64,000 bases of DNA. It comes from Sitta carolinensis. Taxonomy: Eukaryota; Chordata; Aves; Passeriformes; Sittidae. Both the position numbers and the translations under genes were made by a program. Position 1 is the stretch's first letter. Each line of letters begins with the position of its first letter. Of this stretch, positions 46,801 through 64,000 are shown one piece after another. The notes below the pieces were generated by a model that worked only from the letters and a program-made list of their open reading frames with translations, did no database searches and was not told where the DNA came from. The stretch lies in contig JAVUNC010000005.1 of assembly GCA_032173965.1 (NCBI GenBank), positions 47,788,501 to 47,852,500 of the forward strand, in the 5' to 3' direction.

Positions 46801-49332
46801 AGGACTGTAGTTTACTGACATGGACATAACATTAATGATCTGTTTTCTTTTAAGTGCATTTCCGCTATGTGGTCTTCCATCCCTTCCTGGATGAGATTCT
46901 GATCGGACAGATTAAAAGCTGCAGTCAGGATGGCGTCCACGGTAAACCGCAACTTCTGACATTAGGGACGCGTGAGCTGCAGAGTTCTTGGGTCTGTTGA
47001 GACACTGATTTCAGCTTGCCTAATGCTCTCTGTGGGCTGGTTAATGGCTGTTACTGGCTCTAGTGCTGCTCTGATCTGAGGGTGGTTAGTAGTTGGAGCC
47101 TGGCAGCTTCCCCTGACCTTGATGGTTTTGTCCGCACTCCCTTTTCCTTTTGCACAAGAATAACAGGCAGGCCTGTCTGGAGCATAGACTGGATTCCTTT
47201 CCTTGATTCACTTAACAGAACTGAAGAACAGAACTTGGTCTTTTTCAAAGTTGGTCTGATGTATTTTTCCTATAGTGCTGTGCAAATTTGTGTTCATTTC
47301 CTGTACCTGAAGACATGTCAGGGAAATGTCTTTGTGAGCACAAAGTGCTGCCAGAGTCACACAATATATAATTGATGAGTTGCTTTCCTTTTCTCTGGAA
47401 GTCTTCCATGCAAAAGAGCTCTGCTGCTCAGTTGTTAAATTAGGACAGTAAGGTTACCTTGGCTGCTTTTGTTGCTGAATTTGGGCGTGGTCCATTCCCT
47501 GATAAAATTCAACATCATGAAATCTCAAGGGGGACGTGGGGGCTGTTCTAACTTTATATTGGTCTTTATTTAACATACTACATCTGTGGTTTCTAAGCTC
47601 TTTTTTGTCACAGACCTCTATAGCATCTGACTCATTTCTTGGAACGCTTTCATTTCCATTCCTGCTCCAAACAACCTTTTCCTTTCCCAGCGGGCATGAA
47701 GACTGTGCCCTCTGTTGCTCTATGTACTTTCAGCTGGGTGGTTGCTTTGCTGCCAACTGAATTTGAGCGTTGTGGCTCAAAGAATAATTCCTGCATAATC
47801 TCAATATCCTTCCTGAGAGAGGAAGGAGAATGAGCCTAGAAATGCATTTTAGGAATCGCTGTGAAACATCATTTGCAAAGAATTGTTTCAGTATTAATCA
47901 CATTCTTTTCTCCACAGTTTCTATTGGATTCTTTGATGATATTATTATCCACCAGAATCCCTGCAGCAGCCAGCTAAGTTGTATCCTTTGATCACCTTTG
48001 ATAACTTTACTACTTCATTTCAAAAGATTGTGCAGTGCTGGCCCAACAGGCATTCACCACTGCACAATGGAGGTACTCAGTGGCAGAAGCTAAGCCCTTC
48101 TGTCGGGCAAGTCCCGTAGACTGTTATCACAGCTAGACAGGCCCTCACGCTCATTAGGTTTTGCAGGATCATTATGCCCACTGATAGGAATGAATGGCAG
48201 TGTCCCCTGCCCAGCTGTAATCACTGCTTCCAGTCTTGGCTGCTGCTGAAGATAGAGTGCAGGTTTTACCACATCACATAATGTCTACGTATGTGTGTGT
48301 TTGATGTACTTCAGTGTGGTAGGCAAAGTTGTCGTGGGTCTGAGGGGTTTTGGGTCTTTCCTTTTGCTGGGATTTTTTGGGGGATGTGTAGACCAGCAGC
48401 ATACAGCTTGATAGAGGACAATCAGAAGGATGGGGATCCTGGGCTGCACAAACAGTGGCCGGGGGCAGCTACATTGTGGTTTGGGAAATAACTGTGAAAA
48501 GGTTTTGAATCGAGTCTCTTCTCAGAACTGTCAGAAAGTGATCTCTCAAGCAGAATACACTTTCCTTCCTTAATTCTTGGCCAGTGATGAAGCAGAGCAG
48601 GTTTGGGTGTGGGAATATGAGACAGAAGAAGGGGCCCATGACCTTTACATGGATATTGGGGAAGAGGTCCGCTTCCGAGTCGTGGATGAGACGTTTGTTG
48701 ATACGTCACCGACCGGTCCAAGCTCTGCAGAGGCTTCCACTTCAAATGCTGCAGAAGAAATCCAGAAGAAGGAGGCACCCTACACTCTTGTGGTAACTAT
48801 GTGCATTAATTCTTATGGCCTGGAGAGTGTTGTGGTTTATTCAGTGTCTAAAATACCACCCCTTTCCCAAGGAACTGATTGTTTTAAGCTGACCGTGAAG
48901 CAGTCACAAAATGAAAGGAGTAGAAAAGGGGAAAAATGAGGTTGTTCTTGTGGTTGCTCTGTTTTCTGAGTGTTTTCACTTGTACACTTCATGATTGTTG
49001 GTGGTTCCCTCGGGAGGCTGATTTAAAGCAAACTGCATGTGCAGGAAGAGTACAGAGCTGGGAGCAACACATCAAGGTTTATGCGGCAACTGAACAGTCT
49101 TTCCTTGCAGTATTCTGGCATAAAACCCACCTGAGAACAATGCATGAGAAAGGAGGATCTGAACCAGTTGCAGCTGTGTCCCATAACTTAGATGGGAGAG
49201 ATGTTGTATTTTTAGGCATTTTCCTCTATTCTCTATGCAGTTTACAATTGTGTGCTCTCCCCTTCTCTCTGTGAACAGGGATCAATCAGCGAGCCAGGCC
49301 TTGGCCTCCTGTCATGGTGGACAAACAGTTAG
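43861..49332 (+). CDS. POLR3H: POLR3H (RPC8), RNA polymerase III subunit, with apparent frameshift in exon 4
   Basis: POLR3H is the RPB7-like stalk subunit of RNA polymerase III. It pairs with CRCP/RPC9 and takes part in initiation at tRNA and 5S genes. Coding exons are 43861-43971, 45143-45239, 46855-46941, 47918-47980, 48585-48792 and 49279-49332 (TAG 49330-49332). The N-terminal RPB7-type domain ([20 protein letters not shown]) and the C-terminal OB fold ([20 protein letters not shown]) are conserved, as is the end LLSWWTNS. Exon 4 is 63 bases. The flanking phases and the human protein require 64, so one base is missing between the codons for DDIII and LQQPAK. Intron 4 has U12-type signals. 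With the frame repaired the product would be 206 residues (human 204). The gene is probably functional and the gap an assembly or polymorphic indel. Confidence 0.93.
47918..47980 (+). CDS. POLR3H: POLR3H exon 4, one base short
   Basis: The acceptor tccacag is followed by codons for [10 protein letters not shown] in the expected frame. Two bases after the last Ile codon the frame shifts: the conserved LQQPAK reappears only in the next frame. The likely site is the C run in ttatccaccag, where ATC CCA CCA GAA would match the human ILIPPES. The exon ends AAGTT at a GTATCCTTT donor. Confidence 0.9.
47981..48584 (+). other. POLR3H: POLR3H intron 4, U12-type (minor spliceosome)
   Basis: The 5' splice site is GTATCCTTT, an exact U12 donor. 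TCCTTAAT at 48567-48574 matches the U12 branch-point consensus TCCTTRAY, with the branch A about 11-12 bases before the AG at 48583-48584. There is no polypyrimidine tract between branch and acceptor. All three features distinguish it from the other introns in the window. Confidence 0.85.
48585..48792 (+). CDS. POLR3H: POLR3H exon 5, OB-fold core
   Basis: This 208-base exon encodes the OB-fold core from [16 protein letters not shown] to the variable acidic linker and KKEAPYTLV. The donor is gtaact. The +1-shifted frame entered after the exon 4 gap is also open throughout this exon. Confidence 0.93.
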
Positions 49333-50170
49333 CTGCCATCAGAGCCTGTTCCACAGAAAGTCTTTCCAGTGGATGTTTGGGGGAATAATGGGACCCTGCT
49401 GGTGCTCATTGCTCCTCTGAAGCTGAATAAGGAATTAGACCTGCCATTCTGTTTTCCCTTCAGCTTCCAATCTGACAGAGAGAGACAATTGCTTTCAAGA
49501 AACGTCTTCACTGATGTGCAGAAGTGAATTTACAGGCACAAAAAGCCTTGAGCACAGCAGCTACAAATTCAGCTGGGGCTTTGGTCTCCTGCCCCAGAGG
49601 GAAAATTGTGAATGTCTTTGGTTGCCAGAGTTAAGGAGGGAGATGGCTTCAGTGAGTAAAGGCAGAAGAGAGTACCTATCGAGAAGTACCACTCCGTAGG
49701 ATGGGAGCTTGATCTCAGAGGAGTAGAAACCTGCCCTTCTTTTGACAGGAAATGAAGAAGAGACAGCAAAAGGCTCAAGTTAGTAGAGGTGTGGTACTCT
49801 GGAGACCTGGAAAATGCTGCTGCTGGGAGAGCAGGGGAGGTGGTGGTTAAGTTCTGCTAAGAATGGGAACTTCACCCATGGATGAAGTCAGCCAGAAGGA
49901 ACAGGAATGACAGTTTACCCAAAAGTTAACTCAGGCTTAGTGAAGATGACCACTGTGGAAAACTACAGGCTGCTTATTGTGCTGAATAGAATGACTTTCT
50001 TGGGTGGGCTATATTTATGCAGAATAAGTTAAACTTTGCAGGAGTTTGACTGAAAATACAAAATTATGGATGGAAATGGACCAAGGCTGCTCAGTTTGAG
50101 CAAGCTAAATCCTTATTTGTGGGGGGTGTTAATATCATAAGTGGAATAAACAGTAAAAGCCACACAGCCT
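49333..50170 (+). other. POLR3H: POLR3H 3' untranslated region (probable)
   Basis: Sequence after the stop contains no exon or recognised repeat and reaches a canonical AATAAA at 50145-50150. The true end is uncertain because longer 3' UTRs are possible. Confidence 0.5.
50145..50150 (+). terminator. POLR3H: Candidate POLR3H polyadenylation signal
   Basis: This is the first canonical AATAAA after the POLR3H stop, about 815 bases downstream. The convergent ACO2 transcript ends about 1.1 kb further on. Confidence 0.45.
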
Positions 50171-51299
50171 GCCTTCCTGTACAATTTGTGGGGAAACTAT
50201 TGGCTTCCTGCCTAGCAGGAAGAAAACACTTGCCTCCTGCAGTTTAGCTACTTGGATTTCAAGGCAGACAGAGTTGAGACCAACGCTTTGCTCTATGCTA
50301 ACAGCCAATGACAAACAATTGCCATCACCCTCCCTGACAGCAGTACAAGGAAAGGAGGGAACAAAACAGTAAAATCTATGCAGGGCCTATTGCCAATGGA
50401 GTGATGTTGCACATAATTACAAAGCCAGCCACGTTTGGCAGGAAGGAGCTGTAATTCCCTGGGATAGTGGGTCTGCTTAACCTCCAACTGTGAAAACAAA
50501 GCCTGAGTCATCAGTGCCCTCCGTGCAGCATCGTTAGTACCCCTTAATTCTCAACTGTTATTCCTGGTGCAATGCCCTAATTAAAAGGGAGCCTAGAATT
50601 CTTTAGGTTCACATAGTTACTGAGGTCCATCTGTGCACACAATAACCTTACTGAATGCCACCTACAGAGCAGCAGTACTGACACATGCAACCATCTAGCT
50701 GTGGTGGAAACAACTGTTTGCAGAACCCTCCCCAGCTGTTTGCGTAGGTGGAAATTTGGGTGAAACAAGTGAGGAGCTTCCACACAGCCTGTTCCGGGGT
50801 AGGGCAAGGGGCAGAAAACAGTCCAGCTACTCTAGGTAGCTGTTTTGCTCAGCTTTTGGACAGGCTCCCAGGAGTGTATTGAGATGGTAGCGATGTGATT
50901 TTGTCTGCTGTTCTCATGAGAAACTCCTCAACATGCATCTCCTGCAGTAAGTTGTGCTTTAGGAAACTAGCTAAGTGTGCAGTGCTGGGAAAGCAGATAC
51001 AGCAGGTGCTCTTTGCAAGTTTGTCATTGTGGCAATAGTGGCATTGCTGCCTTGGACAGGAACACAGTGGGGAAGGTGGTCATAATCACAAGTGGAGCCT
51101 ACAGTAGGTTAATGTCAAAAGCTAAACAGTCCAGGACAGCTGTGAGTGCTCATTTTTAACCACACTGAGTTATTGTTCGATTTAGGTTTTTTCCTCCATA
51201 GAGCTGTGATGTACAAGAAGTTCTTTCCCACCCTCCCAGCAACAATGACAGGGATTAGGGGGATGAATACAAGAACACATGACAGAAGAGATGGTCACA
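50171..51299. other. POLR3H-ACO2 convergent intergenic region
   Basis: No repeat, exon or structured RNA was recognised here. Confidence 0.5.
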
Positions 51300-51302
51300 T
51301 TC

Positions 51303-51308
51303 TTTATT
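51303..51308 (-). terminator. ACO2: ACO2 polyadenylation signal
   Basis: The plus strand reads TTTATT, AATAAA on the transcript strand, about 340 bases after the ACO2 stop. That is a plausible ACO2 3' UTR length. A closer alternative lies at 51559-51564. Confidence 0.55.
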
Positions 51309-51644
51309 TTCATTTTAAGTCTTTAGCCATCAGTAAAGTGAATGGGCAGAAAACAACCAACTGAGCAGACAAACCCACCGTCGCTGGTTATTTCCAAATA
51401 TAAATAACTGTGGGAGAACTGAAATTGAGCCAAAATAGAAAAAGGGAGCTGGGGAATTTAAAAGACAAAAGTAAGCCTAGCTGCACTCCCTTTTCATAGT
51501 GTCAGTGAAGAGGAAGTACCATAACAAAAAGGAAGCTATGGTTACATTTGATCAGACATTTATTCCAACAGTAGGCATGGAATTGCACTTTCATGAAAAT
51601 GCCAAAGCTGAATCGAGTCCAGTGCACTGGGGCATTGTGCGCAC

Positions 51645-64000
<12,356 letters not shown>

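Noticed and set aside
43861..49332. POLR3H as a pseudogene
   Set aside because: All introns, splice sites, the CpG promoter and five of six exons are intact. A single missing base is more simply an error or polymorphism.

Overview
This is a vertebrate nuclear window and almost certainly avian. Every gene is split by GT-AG introns. The interspersed repeats are CR1 LINE fragments, with the typical 3' tail that reads toward TTCCAACC...ATTCTGTGAT. Introns and intergenic gaps are short, and no mammalian SINEs are visible. Five protein genes lie in the order DESI1 (+), PMM1 (+), CSDC2 (-), POLR3H (+), ACO2 (-). From established knowledge this is the human 22q13.2 block read in reverse; in birds it should lie on chromosome 1 or 1A. 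Gene names rest on comparing the translated exons with the human proteins from memory. Intron phases were checked across all 36 coding exons.

Layout. 1-7618 is the end of DESI1 intron 1, with two degenerate CR1 pieces and a poly-T tract. DESI1 coding exons 2-6 run 7619-11310, followed by a long 3' UTR with polyadenylation signals at 14255 and 15905. A 20-G run (16884-16903) and a 14-bp palindrome precede the GC-rich PMM1 promoter. PMM1 (8 coding exons) runs 17509-25905. PMM1 and CSDC2 converge tail to tail around a CR1 copy. CSDC2 coding sequence is 30737-31714, with a 6.1 kb first intron and a probable noncoding exon 1 ending at 37948 beside a perfect CRE. The 38.2-43.4 kb gap holds an old CR1, a CATC microsatellite, a 39-A run and an interrupted CR1. 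POLR3H (6 exons, 43861-49332) starts in a CpG island. ACO2 enters from the right, with its last 14 coding exons at 51645-62154 and its 5' end beyond the window.

The genes are conserved housekeeping or tissue genes, not a functional cluster. DESI1 is a de-SUMOylating protease, PMM1 a phosphomannomutase, CSDC2 an RNA-binding cold-shock protein, POLR3H an RNA polymerase III subunit and ACO2 the TCA-cycle aconitase. The two most interesting observations are both in POLR3H. Exon 4 is one base short, so the conserved reading frame breaks there, yet the shifted frame stays open through exons 5 and 6. The following intron has textbook U12-type (minor spliceosome) signals. No convincing new biological system was seen; the other findings are regulatory or repeat-level.
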